A DNA stretch of 64,000 bases from Acheta domesticus (taxonomy: Eukaryota > Arthropoda > Insecta > Orthoptera > Gryllidae), in NCBI GenBank assembly GCA_031308135.1, contig JAHLJT010003656.1, positions 72,496,984-72,560,983 of the forward strand, given 5' to 3'. A model generated the notes under the pieces. It made no database searches and was not told where the DNA came from. It worked only from the letters and a program-made list of their open reading frames with translations. Below, in pieces: positions 45,961-57,660 of the stretch. The position numbers and the translations under genes are program-made. Position 1 is the stretch's first letter; each line of letters starts with the position of its first letter.

Positions 45961-47105
45961 AAATGGAGGGGCGGTTGCGGTTTGATATATATTACATGAT
46001 CAATCACCTGGAAGCACCTGAGAATTAGGATGGAAGCCCGCGCTTCGCCGAGTAGACCTGTTTCGAGATGGAATCCTTGCGCGGGGCCGGGAATCCATCT
46101 GCATCATAAACACTCACACAGCGACAGTCACTGCCTTTAAGTGAGTAGGTAATATATTTTCTCACATACTATAATGATTGTTCTAACAATCAGGTATAGA
46201 ACGAGTTTGTAAAATAATGTTGTACATTAAAAATGAATGAACTCTTGTTTTCATCTAAGAAAATGATTGTTCTAAACAATCCACGGGTTCTATATTTCAA
46301 AAAAAAAAATATTCGCCCGAAATTTGGCTCATCTGTGGAAACTCTTAGACCAATCATTTTGTAGTGTTGTTTTAATTTTAATTTTAATTTTGTTATCCGT
46401 CTGTTTCCTTTACTTAAACTAATTCACGGAAAAAGTGCATTGAACAACGCTCAGTTTGCGATGTTTGCTTTTTAAAGTACGTAATTGATATTTTAGTTCT
46501 TTTACATTGTATTATCATTTGAATAATCGAAATACAAAGTGTAATTTAAAGCGAATGTCGTTAAAAATTGCTAGTAACTTTTTAAATCGAAATTTTGAAT
46601 ATCGGATTTCATTGAAATTGGGTAGTGTAATTACTGTTATTAAATCCCTACAAATGGTATAATTGGTGTTTTTTCAGAAAGTAAAACGGGTTTTCAATTG
46701 CATTGATTCTTTGCCTTAACTGAATAGTACACATATATAAATGTGTATGGGAAGTTTGCTTATTTATTTGGGTTGATTAAGTGTGGAACAAGGACATTCT
46801 TTCTATCACAGGGAACTACCGTCTCTCGGAATATGCAATTAATTCCAATGAATACATATGTATATTGCGAATTAAAACTTGGGAAGGGGTTTTAAAACTG
46901 CGTACCTATCATTCCTCAAGAAGAATTGCAATTGTAGTAGACAGTGACACTAAATAGAAATTAGTCGTCAGATGTTATTGAAACAAGAAGTAAGATTTTC
47001 TAGCATTAGTACAACTATTCAATATGGAGTTTTGAATTTCTACTTCACAAGAGGCTCTTGTAAAATTTTTCTTAATCAGGATTACATTTAAAGAATTATA
47101 CACAG
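45961..47105. other. AT-rich non-coding DNA
   Basis: No feature recognised. Confidence 0.55.
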
Positions 47106-47107
47106 GA

Positions 47108-47181
47108 ATTGTTTGATTCGTGTTTCCGGGCGCCTCAACTACTCAGGTCATGACTCCCGTAAGTGTAGTGCGTGTTTCTCT

Positions 47182-47227
<46 letters not shown>

Positions 47228-47410
47228 GGGAGGTGGCGATTATCTTTTTCCCCGCTGGATGGCGAGATCTGGCGCCGACCTACCGTCGACTAGCGGGGTT
47301 TTCCCCTCAACCAGGTATCTCCCACCAGCGGGGCACCGCCCCAGCCGGGACAAGCTGTAAGCTCCAGACCGGTCTTCCGGCATGTGTGGTAGTGTAGTGT
47401 ATGTTAGTTT

Positions 47411-47454
<44 letters not shown>

Positions 47455-47568
47455 GGAATGAGGATAGGACAAGGAAGAAGAAGGAACGATCGCGCGCGGT
47501 CCGTGGCTAATTTGTTAGGGTACTGCTCCGACATTCGCCTGGTGTTGATCGGAGAAACCACGGAAAAC
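47108..47568 (-). mobile_element. SINE-A, 5'-truncated copy carrying two expanded microsatellites
   Basis: On the plus strand it reads from gtttccgggcgcctcaactac through cccgctggatggcgagatc, gactagcggggttttcccc, cggcatgtgtgg, gatcgcgcgcggtccgtgg and ttgatcggagaaaccacgg. It stops after ggaaaact, where the intact element would continue into its 5' half, so this copy is truncated. Two simple repeats have grown inside it: (CT)n at 47177-47227, where other copies have only a short tttttc stretch, and (GT)n at 47413-47452, where others have gtgtgtgt. Confidence 0.9.
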
Positions 47569-47592
47569 TATGTACAGGAAGAAAGGTATTAA

Positions 47593-48075
47593 CCCTTTAC
47601 TGCCCGGAATGATTTTGTTCGCATAGCGCTCGACCATTGTTGTCGCGTTCGTGCCCGCACAGGAGCCGTTGCAGACCTCTGGTAGCATGTTTTTGCTGCT
47701 TTTAGTGCTATGCTTTTAGTGCTAGTGAAACTTTGCTGCATAAGCCCTGTCAACTTCGATGCGGACCAACCACCGTTTGTTTTACATCGGCCTCTCCCTC
47801 TGACTTAACCACAGGCTTATAGGAGCTAAGCACGGTTTTAGATGAAGATTCGAACCGACCCGTCATGTGTACACCCCGGCCACGAATGTACAATGACTTA
47901 GCGATCACGGCTAAACCAACATCTGGCATTCAAGAATGAAAAATCTTGCTTATATGTTTCGTTTAGGATGTCTACGTTTACTGAAGAACTAAAATGCACA
48001 AAGTAAGGCAAAAGAAGCAAAATTGAGTTGACCAGAAATTAGTGTATCGTATATGGTACGCTGGGCATTAAAGGG
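47593..48075. mobile_element. piggyBac-type MITE
   Basis: A 483-bp element is flanked on both sides by TTAA (47589-47592 and 48076-48079). Its inverted ends are CCCTTTACTGCCCGG (left) and, in reverse complement, CCCTTTAATGCCCAG (right), with 13 of 15 positions identical. TTAA target duplication and a CCC(T/Y)TT start are hallmarks of the piggyBac superfamily. The interior has no transposase frame, so it is non-autonomous and would have depended on a transposase from elsewhere. It inserted 25 bases beyond the truncated end of the neighbouring SINE. Confidence 0.88.
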
Positions 48076-48370
48076 TTAAATTCTTATGAATTCTTAGTTT
48101 TAGAAATCCTTTGTAACAATTTTCTGTATATAAACTGTAATGTAAAAACGTTTTGGTTACTTGTAATTGTTTAATTGATAGGTAATGCTTTTGAAAGTGT
48201 CATTTCTCTAGTTTTTTTTGCAAAATAGGAAAATGAGTTTAATTACTAAGCAAATTAAAAAATTACATTAATTTCATTATTTACCAAAATTAATTATTTT
48301 TGAATTTTTGAACATTTTTCGGGGGGAGGGACTTCTTGACCTACCAAATTCAGCTATTACCTTCTTTAAT

Positions 48371-48420
48371 GTGGCGAGTGTAGTGTATGTTAGTTTAAGT
48401 GTGTGTGTAAGGAATGAGGA
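48371..48420 (-). repeat. 50-bp SINE-A-derived duplicate
   Basis: agtgtagtgtatgttagttt, then aagtgtg and aaggaatgagga are identical to 47391-47464 except for the shorter GT run (about 5 versus 20 units). Both copies share bases that differ from the intact SINE-A (tagtgtatg, tagtttaag, ggaatgagga). They therefore derive from each other rather than from separate SINE insertions. Confidence 0.85.
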
Positions 48421-49731
48421 GAATTCCGTCCATAGCATAACGCGTATGGATACGAGAAGAATTTTCTTGTAACATCTTTGAAAATGGAGCGAACGTGTTT
48501 TGATAGCAAACTAATAAAATCCTGTAGCAAGTAAAGAAGAAAATATTTTTGCGCCTTGTGCCTTTTCGTTAGACCGTATTGTTCTCTTGAAATGCTCACG
48601 TGCAACGCGGATTGCCTACTCTGGCAATCCGTTTCTGTTACACAAATGTTATCATTGTTTCGTATTAAGAGAACACTGGTTTTCTAATATCCACAGCCTG
48701 GTATTGACTAATATTATTAACATCGCTCTGTCACCTTCCGCGGAAGGAATCTTCAAATTTTTGTTTAAAAAATTGTAGGACATTGGAATTTTTACCACAT
48801 ACTTTCCGTTTAAACGTTATAAAATATGCCTGGCTTAGAATCTTATTAAATTCTCGGTTGGTTGACTAAATCGTCATAGCGGCCTCGTTTGGCACTAAAA
48901 CCTTATATGAGATAAGATGTCATAGGACACTTATTTCAAAAATAGTAGCTGATGCAATTAGTTTCTAATGTCAAGCTTTATTACATGAGTACACGTTTTG
49001 AAAACGAGCGGCGTTAGGAACGAGTTTTCAAATTTGTACGAATCCAATAAAGCAACAGTATAAACGAATTACATACTCCGTTTTTCTGTATAACAGCATT
49101 ATAAATTTATAAGAGAATCAAATTTAATTTTTCGAAACAACTGTCTTGTGACGTCTCGGGTATTTCACATGTGAGAGAAAACGTTGGTCGGGTGTTCTGT
49201 TTGTCGCTACCTCCCCACGATTCTCTCTCTTCTATTGGCTGATTGTGTCATGACGCAGCTATTTGTTCCGTAAAATGCCTTTCTATAAACGATTTCTTGC
49301 AGCAGAAAAGGTCGCTTATTATGCTGGTATATAAAAATATTTATTAATCATCGTGCAATCCCTGCTAACAGTGCTTAATTGGGAATCAGAGTAGTACGGA
49401 GAAAATGTAGGACTCAGTAAAAAATCACTGCATTTGTAGGAAATGTATTGCATTAATGGAAACTTCTAACAAGTTTCAATGAAATAAGTTCATTTAAATG
49501 ACCAATGAAACGAAATTAAAAATCATTAAAATCGATTGATTTAGCTCGAATTGGTACTTCGACATTTTCCCCATACGGCTAATACTATGGATTATTGAAT
49601 CAAATAATTTTCATGCGATATCATGTACTTTACAAGGAGATGTACAGATACAATCCATATACAAGCTAGCTATTTCTGCCCGCCGAAATCAGCATTAGTT
49701 CTTTAAGAGATGCTCGCAGCTTTCCCACGAA
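48421..49731. other. AT-rich non-coding DNA
   Basis: No feature recognised. Confidence 0.55.
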
Positions 49732-49783
49732 GCACGTTTTGCACGGATACAAATTCCGCACGTTTTGCACGGATACAAATTCC
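49732..49783 (+). repeat. Perfect 26-bp tandem duplication
   Basis: The unit begins gcacgttttgcacggatac and ends aaattcc. It occurs at 49732-49757 and 49758-49783 without mismatch, so the event is recent. Confidence 0.95.
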
Positions 49784-50938
49784 ACTCTTAAATGCTAAAA
49801 ATAATAAACACCAGTAGACTAGTCGTTTCGTGGCTTCCAGACAGCAGAAAACTGATGATGATGGCTAAGCCATCGAAAACTGCTCTTGAAATAAACAACA
49901 TTGTTGGCAATGACAACACCTGTGATCATTTAATTATGAGAACTAGGCTTTTCAAATGTTTACATCTACGAAAACTTTTGGCTCCCTGCTCTACTTGCTG
50001 TTTAGAGACAACAAATGGGAGTTTAAATTTTAAACAACTGGTTCGTTGAAACAAAGTAGCTCCGTGCGACAGCATATAGATTACAAGCTGGTAGAAACTC
50101 TGTCACAGTTCACTTGAGCATAAATTTTCACTACTGTCAGTTCCCAGTTTCCTAATATATCTCTTCCAGGTGCAAACTTTCATGATCCGCTTGTCGCGCT
50201 AAACTTGTAACCATGCACTCAAGGTACTGACAGATGCTAACGTCAACTTGCAACTATGGGAAACTTTAGTGTTTTCTACAATATCTCCTACAATTTGTCC
50301 TACAATATATCCCTACTTTCTCGTTTTCTGTGAAAACTAGCTCAAAATTCGGCATATTCAGAAACTCTCAAACGCCATTTTCTCATAAATGTCTCCAAAT
50401 GTTTTCTTCAAACTCTTCGAACGAATAGTGCTAATTGCACTCTTTAATATAAAGTTCAATTTGGGGAATTTTTTGTTTTTGTAAAAATTACACAAATGTA
50501 ATTTTTTGAAAGATCTCTCACACCTTTAATATGCAGATTACGAGGAATTTGTAAACACTATTGTATTTGTAAGTTCAAATGAAGTTTTTCGAAAACTCAA
50601 GTTTCCTGTGAAAAAGAGCTTCAAATTTTGCATTTTTAGTAGTGCTTAAATATCATTTTCTTAAAACTGCTCCACATTTTTCAAAGAAAATTGCCATTTA
50701 GGACCAGTTTTATTGTTTTTTAATATTCTAAACTTAATATTTCTGTTCTACCATTAGGAAACAGAAAAAATGTCAACAAATGTGCTTTGGGTGGCGATAA
50801 ATGGCAGCTGGCACGAGTATGTGGCAATTCCGAGTAGCTAGACCAGACCCAAGGAAATACGGGAAAGTCTGAGCCATTCTATAGCACCACTAGTTTTGTC
50901 TTTACACTGGAGATTTTACCCAACATATACACCTATGT
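49784..50938. other. AT-rich non-coding DNA
   Basis: No feature recognised. The 85-codon frame at 49792 has no motif. Confidence 0.55.
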
Positions 50939-50996
50939 CAGCTCTCAGGTGAGTGGCAAAAACATTGTATGTTATGTGGTAATTGAATAGGATTTT
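50939..50996 (+). repeat. Direct repeat, left copy
   Basis: Matches 52301-52359 in the same orientation: CAGCTYTCAGGTGA, then TGGCAAAAACATT, ATGTTA and AATTGAATAGRATTT, with small differences. The pair brackets the broken transposase at 51428-51655. Confidence 0.8.
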
Positions 50997-51427
50997 TACG
51001 ATCATCCATTCTTGTAACTAGGGATGGTTCATAAATAGATCATCTCTTATTCTGACTCTTAAGTTCATTTTAAATTGAGATTGAGCAATTATTTTAAAAG
51101 CTCGCATTACAAAATTGGTATTTAAGATCATCTAACATTCGGCTGCACCTCTTTAAAGAGTTTTGCTGGTAATTTCGAAAACACTGACTTCGCAATAGCC
51201 AGGACTCTGAAGTGAAAATGCCTCTAACAATCTTTTCCCACTATTTCAACAATACAAGAACATGATATTCTTTCTTGAGCTCGCCAAAAAAACAACATAA
51301 ACAGATTTAAACATTTTATTTAGTATTGGTCACACAACGTGAGAACGTGTGCACTAATGTAATTTCTTAAATACTCGCAAAGAGAACAGCTGTTCGTTCC
51401 TGTCGAGGACAGGTAACAAGAGGGATT

Positions 51428-51655
51428 CAAATCAAACCACTCGCCGGTGTATCGATTGTAGCGTGATTTTTAGTACCTCTTCCACTCATTCCGATCAATA
51501 TTTTGTGTTTTGTAGGTCACATACAAGGGAGCTAAATCACCAGCCCCGTTTCCACACATCATTATTGACGTTGATGCCTTGGTGATATTATTAATTACTA
51601 GTGGTCGCTCAGTGGTCGAAATTTGACCGTAATTTCTTAAATTTTTAATTTTCAA
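51428..51655 (-). pseudogene. Broken Tigger/CENP-B-type (DDE_1) transposase fragment
   Basis: The frame contains TERPLVINNITKASTSIM followed by GNGAGDLAPLYVTYK. This corresponds to the segment of pogo/Tigger/jerky-like transposases where a TKxSTSVMF-type motif precedes a G-x-LLPPYVVYK-type motif. An in-frame stop follows WKRY (codon at 51470-51472). After it, in the same frame, RYNRYTGEWFDL (51463-51428) matches the conserved RYN-x4-GWFD block. The stop and the absence of the catalytic Asp-containing regions show it is inactive. The wider element has no visible terminal inverted repeats here. Confidence 0.8.
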
Positions 51656-51659
51656 CTTT

Positions 51660-52300
51660 ATTGAGGTTCTTTTGTCAAAGAATTATCCCCGTATAATATT
51701 TATACAGAAATAATTCTTAATATTGCATTTTTTAAACTTTTTCTATTACATCTTCTGCTCGAGTGTGCACAAATACGTTATTAACGTGTGTTGTTTGCCT
51801 TAATTCTCTGCAATGCGTATAAAATTTGAAAACCTGTGTAAACAGTGAGATCAATGTGTTTCTCGCCCTTCATGCATGACCGAGAAATACATCAACTGGT
51901 TTCATGATCTCAATGACCAACAGAGCAAAGTCCTTCGGAAGTCAAATATACTGTCTGCAATACATTTTGTTTATGTGTAATGTTATATAGGTGAAAGAAT
52001 AATATCACTACAAACTTTTGAAAAAAATTAATATCGTTCACGAACGAATATTACGATTACAATTATTATTATTATTAATTATATTTTTCTTAATTACAGA
52101 AGTGTAATTATGAAGGGAAGGATTTTTCTCTTAAACGCTAAGTTTGGAATAAAACGTCTAAAAATATCTTATTTTATAGATGAGGGCATGTAAAATAATT
52201 ATCTTCCCTAAGGGACACGGAAATCAGGTTTTAAGGACCTAAAACGCACGGATTCCGAGTTACGATAGTAGCATGTTGCAACGTATTGCGGTATGAAATA
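51660..52300. other. AT-rich non-coding DNA
   Basis: Possible decayed interior of the same transposon. No motif recognised. Confidence 0.45.
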
Positions 52301-52359
52301 CAGCTTTCAGGTGATATGGCAAAAACATTCCATGTTAAGCGGGAATTGAATAGAATTTA
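52301..52359 (+). repeat. Direct repeat, right copy
   Basis: Partner of 50939-50996; the starts are 1362 bases apart. Confidence 0.8.
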
Positions 52360-53611
52360 TATTATTTGTATATTTTTATATTATTTATTTTAAATAATAG
52401 GTAACATATTATATACATTTTATCTTTTTACACTCCTTCTCCAAATAAATTTTAAGTAGGTCAAACCTCATACTCCCCGTGTGCGCAATATGCTTAAAAA
52501 AGTATACAATTTTTCTTCTCGAGTATTATTATATATATTTTCGGTTGTTTGTAGCTGTTCTCACGATTACTTTATAAGTTCTCAGATCGCCTGTTAAATT
52601 ACTTTCATATACGTATTCTATATACGCTCCGAGAGAAGAGTTCAAGTGTTCAAGGTACAATTCAGGTTCAAAGTTATCAAAATAATTATTTACAACTCCT
52701 TAGTTCTTCACCAACACATTGACAAAGGAATCAAATTAATACAAGTAGCAAAATACTCATATGAAATATGTGGCCTAGTATTTTAAACCGAAGTTACGAT
52801 TTGTTGTTATAGTGATATCTGCACGTAAACCAATCAGTATTCAAAATAACCGACCGACACATTTTATTATATTAGGTACGTGTGGCAAAATATCAACTTA
52901 AGGCTCTTGAAGGACGTCAAAGTGTTCACACCAGATGATATTTTCAGTTTTGTAAAATCAAGTAGACAGCATTTTAGTTGTAAACTGATCAACAAATGAC
53001 GAGTTTGATAAAGATCCCGTGCAGCGCCTAATATCTGCAAAAGCCTATAGAACGATCGTTGCGACCAATACGTTTCTCTTAGAAGACGAGAGAGAAGTTC
53101 ATTATCTGTTGAACTTGCACGGCCTCTACTTGTATTCCACGGTGCCTAACTGAACCTTTTGACGATGTTAATAATGCATTTAAAAAACACAACTTACATT
53201 TAAAATATCTTAAACATTATTTTTATTACTTCTTAATGTATTTTTAATGCAAATCACCCAATTATTTCATCTTGATCAAACATTACGTGAATTGTCTTTA
53301 AATTTAAAATACTATTTTTTTGTCTAGAAAGCAATTTGATCCTTCTACTGTAACAAATTTTGAGATTTTTGTTTAAGTAGTTGGGTTATTTCAGCTTTCT
53401 TCTTTCATCTGTTTTATGGTATAAACACTATTTTAATAAAATCGTAAAATTAATACGTATATAATGAATCTTGAATTATATAATTTGTCCATTATTTTGT
53501 TCTCCGAGTTGCAAACGATCATGTGGCGTAGGCAAGGTTGTGGATGTGAGATTATAGTTATGTTCACAAAAGACATTACTATGCAAAAAGTTAAACAGAA
53601 AATATTTGATT
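52360..53611. other. AT-rich non-coding DNA
   Basis: No feature recognised. Confidence 0.55.
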
Positions 53612-53883
53612 TACGATGTGGTTTCTTTTTTTTAGGGCTTTTGTTCAGCCGACGACCTGTTACTTTTTACGTCCTGATGGATCGCATATTCGACCAACCA
53701 CGCACCAACGCACTAGCGGGCTCCTCTAATTTGAGGGCAGCAGAACGCCAGGCCGTCCGCGACAACCCATACATGACAGACAAGGGACAAACAACCATGT
53801 CTAAGCGGAGAAACAACCATGTCGAACCCGCGACCCTTCGGACCGAAGCGCTGAGACGGTACACGCTCTATGATGTGGCTTCT
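53612..53883 (-). mobile_element. tRNA-derived SINE (SINE-C) with poly(A) tail and 15-bp target duplications
   Basis: On the minus strand the element starts after AGAAGCCACATCATA (plus 53869-53883). It has a tRNA-like head with a B box GGGTTCGACATGG and, before it, ACCGTCTCAGCGCTTCGG. It ends in an A-rich tail (plus-strand T run at 53626-53633). The flank after the tail is AGAAACCACATCGTA (plus 53612-53626), matching the first at 13 of 15 positions. The element itself is about 242 bp (53627-53868). The body differs from SINE-A and SINE-B. The 155-codon plus-strand frame across it is coincidental. Confidence 0.85.
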
Positions 53884-55689
53884 ACTTTTATGAATACCAG
53901 GTATGTGAGTCCATTTGAAGCCTTACTGTAGAATACAGAACAGTCCGACCGTGTGATTTGCTTACTGGTTAACTTGCCTCGAGTGTATTTCACTGACGAA
54001 AATGCTTCTTAGGCTTTGCTCAAGAACAATTAAAATGCACGGAGCGCATTGATTATTTAAATGTATGCAAATATATTGAAAGCAAAAGTATTTTCATTTA
54101 TCCGGAAATGCCAGTCACTTATGTCTGGGAGAGAAACTATAGGGGATAGCAGACAAGGAATATATAAAAAAATTCTTGGCTTTACATAACAGTCACTTCC
54201 ATTAATTTCGTTTCAGTTACAAATTTTGGGGGGCTTTCACTAAATACATGATAGTATTTAATAACACCATTGAATATATGTTGTTTGAGGTAAACACGAG
54301 CGACAATTTCCTCCTGATTTCGCAGTTGGAACACTCCATGCTAATAATTATCAGTAAGTATCCAGAGAATAAGAAATCTCTACGATTGATTCATTTATGA
54401 GATGTCCACCAATGAAGTGTAAGAATGACAGTGGCCTCCTCTATTCAGAGACATTTTACCCGCGCAATGTTATGGATTTCGTTTTATCGCCGCGATGTGC
54501 ACTTTTTTTCAGTACATATGTCCGAGAAAATTCCAAATGAACATAACCTACATAGGTATCCCGTACATCTTTACAAATCGTTTCTGGAGAAACAAAGCAA
54601 GCCAGTGAAATCGGATTGTCTCTTTCTTACTCCTAAACCTTCCTAAACCTAAGATTAAACTTGTCCTTTTGGTCAGAATGATATGTCTAAAACGACCATT
54701 ATTTCTATTCAAAAAGCTGATTTTGATTCCACACACAAAAATATTTTTACCATCCAAGTCGCTCAGTTCAAGTTGACAATAATTTCATACATAGTCCACG
54801 TCGGAATATAAGAAAAGGAGCCATTAAAATAAGGGGTCATGCGAATGTCTCGTCTTTAAAACAGTATCTGCAATTACATGAGGAATATTCAATTCTGTAC
54901 AACAAATGCAACTCAGGAACCCCAAGTTAAGCTGTAGAATCAAATTAAACATCACCAACTACGTATAATTTCAACAACTGCTTATTTTAAGGATGTACAT
55001 TTAATTTAATATGAAATTAAAAAATGTGTTTCATTAACATATTTAAGTTTATTTTGCTTTGAGTTACTGATTATTCTAAAATATGTTACTAATATTAAAA
55101 AAATAATTTTGCATTGTTGATATGATATTTTGATTCACTTGGCTAATTTGTACAGAGAGCCTTGACATTACGCCCGATGCTTCAATTTCATTTATTAAAA
55201 CGTTGTTTATTCTAATATTAATTATTAAAATAGTGTTTACATTAAGATTGACTATTAGCTATATATTTATTTTCATTCTTGAAATAATCTTCATAAATAC
55301 CAGTTGAGTTTTTGAGTTTCCCAAAAAACTTCACTCGCTGCTATGCACCTCATAAATTTATCGGTAAACCCAGAACCTTTCATGGCATTTTCTTTGAAAA
55401 TATTTAAATGTTAATCGACTAGAATCTGTACAAAGATTTCGAACTCGATATTTAAAAAGTAACATCGTGTCGAGAGAATTTTTACACAAGAACTGTGAAC
55501 ACAACATCAGTCTTGAAATAACCTTCACCCAGGGAATCCCTTGGGTACTCTTCACTCCTCACTCTAATGGGCGATTTCATTAACGTTCCTCGTATATAGT
55601 CGGTCTGCCGTTCACCGCCATCAAGCATCTCTCCATTGCAGTCTCCCTGGAGAGTTCCCTCCGCGTCATCAACTTAACAGCCGGGGAGC

Positions 55690-55691
<2 letters not shown>
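53884..55691. other. AT-rich non-coding DNA
   Basis: No feature recognised. Confidence 0.55.
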
Positions 55692-55730
<39 letters not shown>

Positions 55731-55745
55731 CGCGCGCGCGCGCGC
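55692..55745 (+). repeat. (AC)n(CG)n alternating purine-pyrimidine tract
   Basis: Fifty-four bases of unbroken purine/pyrimidine alternation: gt, about 17 AC/CA units to 55728, tg, then (CG)7 to 55745. Long CA runs joined to a pure CG run are a classic Z-DNA-forming sequence. Confidence 0.95.
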
Positions 55746-55908
55746 CCGTCCTTTCCACCAGGACTGCCCTCGCCACCCCCACCACCCTCCCCCCACACCG
55801 TTTGCCATTCTAAAGGGCAGGAAAGCAAAATTGCTGGTCAATAAATGAAAGCGATTCTGAACGTGAACGAAACCGAGTTTTCAGTAGATAAGCGGGTAGA
55901 TGAAATTG

Positions 55909-55985
55909 GTTGATTGAATATTGATTTTTCCGGACACACCAACTACTATGGTCATTAATCCCATTAGGATAGTGAATGTTTTAAG
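55909..55985 (-). mobile_element. SINE-A, 3'-end fragment
   Basis: ttgattgaatattga, then tttttccggacacaccaacta and ctatggtcattaatccc match the tail end of SINE-A in reverse complement. The body is absent, so this is a severe 5' truncation. Confidence 0.75.
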
Positions 55986-57100
55986 CTCTTCGCTTCTTCT
56001 ACATGCTTTGTCCGGCAAATCTTTGACAATTTCACCAGTTAAAGGAAAATACGAAGGTGATTACCACAGCATTCGCTAGGGGCTTTCTCCAGAAAACTCT
56101 GAAAGTAACTTTGTCTAAAGGAAAACGACACATGAAACTTCAAAAGAACAATCATTTATTATAAATTTAAAAAATAAAATCATCAAGATACTGAAACCTT
56201 GGAAGTAATTAAAAATCAAAATTATTAGTCACAAACCTATCTCTTTGAACTGAGTTATATTTTCATTCTCTATACCTAATAAATAACCTAATTTACTACA
56301 CAATAATTTCAATTTACAATTTCCTCGATAAATATTATAAGTCAGTTAATGCTTATGCACACATTCGAACTATATAAAAAATACTTGATACACCTTAGTG
56401 CAAGTTGAGTATTCGAAGTCGTAATATTGTCGTCCTTCTATGTAGTATTGAATCCACTCCAAGTCTTCCATTAATTATTTAGGAAACCATCTCTCCTCCG
56501 AACGCTGCTATAATTTGCGTCCAAAACGCGGTCCTCATACATGCTCCTTCTCTGTGTCATCAGAGATCTCGATTTCCGATGTGCATCGGAAACTAGCGAC
56601 ATTTTCAATAATATGTTTTATCTATTCTAGAGATAATACATTTGACACCGTGTAAAGCTTCCGGATATCCATTGGCTGACACCTGACGTCCTGTGTTTTC
56701 GACTTCTCTGTGATCTATACTGAGATTTTTCTAACTTAGCCCCTAAGGGCCGATGGATTATGTCACGGTATTTCGCGACGTTCCCAGTCGAGCCGCCAGA
56801 TATCGTATGATCGCGACCTATCAAGCAATGCTTGCGAGCATGCGACTTCTAGCTGTACGACGGAGAAAGACGCGAAATGTCGTGTGATATTCCATCGAGG
56901 CCATAGGAGCTTGAGGGGCAGAGTTAGAAAAATCGCACTATAGGCCAAGTCTTCACTTGTTATTATCATCGGTCACTCTGCAACCAATACTTCTGTAACG
57001 CTCATACACATTCTTCGTAATTTCAATTTTTTTTCCAATGAAGTTCTTCCGTTAATTATTACTCATTTTGATCTGAGAAGTTTGCAACATTTATTCCGAA
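55986..57100. other. AT-rich non-coding DNA
   Basis: No feature recognised. Confidence 0.55.
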
Positions 57101-57327
57101 CTAATCTGTACACCAAGTTTACTCTTGGGGTTTGGTCGGTTGTGCGGGCGTTCTCGGCGCCGCGCCCGCCATCTCGTCTCGTCCCGTCTCGTGCCGAGCA
57201 CGCATCGCATCCACGCGCCGCCCCGGGGCGGTTCCTCGCTCGCAGGCTGGCTGGCGCGCGCTCGTTCTGCGCGCCGGCCGGCGCGGCGCCGTCATTCGGC
57301 CTGTCAATTACGGCGCGGCGCCCGCCG

Positions 57328-57660
57328 CCAGCGCCAGCGCCGCTTCCGCCCCCCACCTCTTCCGCCAGCGCGACTCGACTCGTACAGCGCGACGGTGGCG
57401 GGGGCGGCGTTACATGGGGCCGATGCGGTGGTGCGGTAGTGGTGGTGTATGAAGTGGCGTGGTGGAGGTGGGGGCGTGGCGGTGGCGGAGTTGCCAGCGG
57501 CGTTGGTGCTTCCGCCCCCGTCCACTGCCACCGCGACTCGACTCGTACAGCGCGACGGTGGCGGGGGCGGCGATACATAAGGCCGATGCGGTGGTGCGGT
57601 AGTGGTGGTATATGAATTGGCGTGATGGAGGTGGGGGCGTGGCGGTGGCGGTGACGGAAT
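57328..57660 (+). repeat. ~163-bp tandem duplication
   Basis: Two copies share gcgactcgactcgtacagcg, then cgacggtggcgggggcggcg, ggccgatgcggtggtgcgg, tagtggtggt and gtgggggcgtggcggtggcg. Corresponding positions are 57371/57534 and 57418/57581, a spacing of 163. The second copy gains six bases (ggtgac) near its end. A third partial start, tgccagtggcgttggt, follows at 57661. Confidence 0.9.

Noticed and set aside
44445..46028. 527-codon plus-strand frame
   Set aside because: Most of it is the 12-bp STPL-type repeat and C-rich DNA; its first part has no recognisable motif and no supporting exon structure.
53464..53931. 155-codon plus-strand frame
   Set aside because: It runs antisense across a tRNA-derived SINE with target duplications, so the openness is coincidental.
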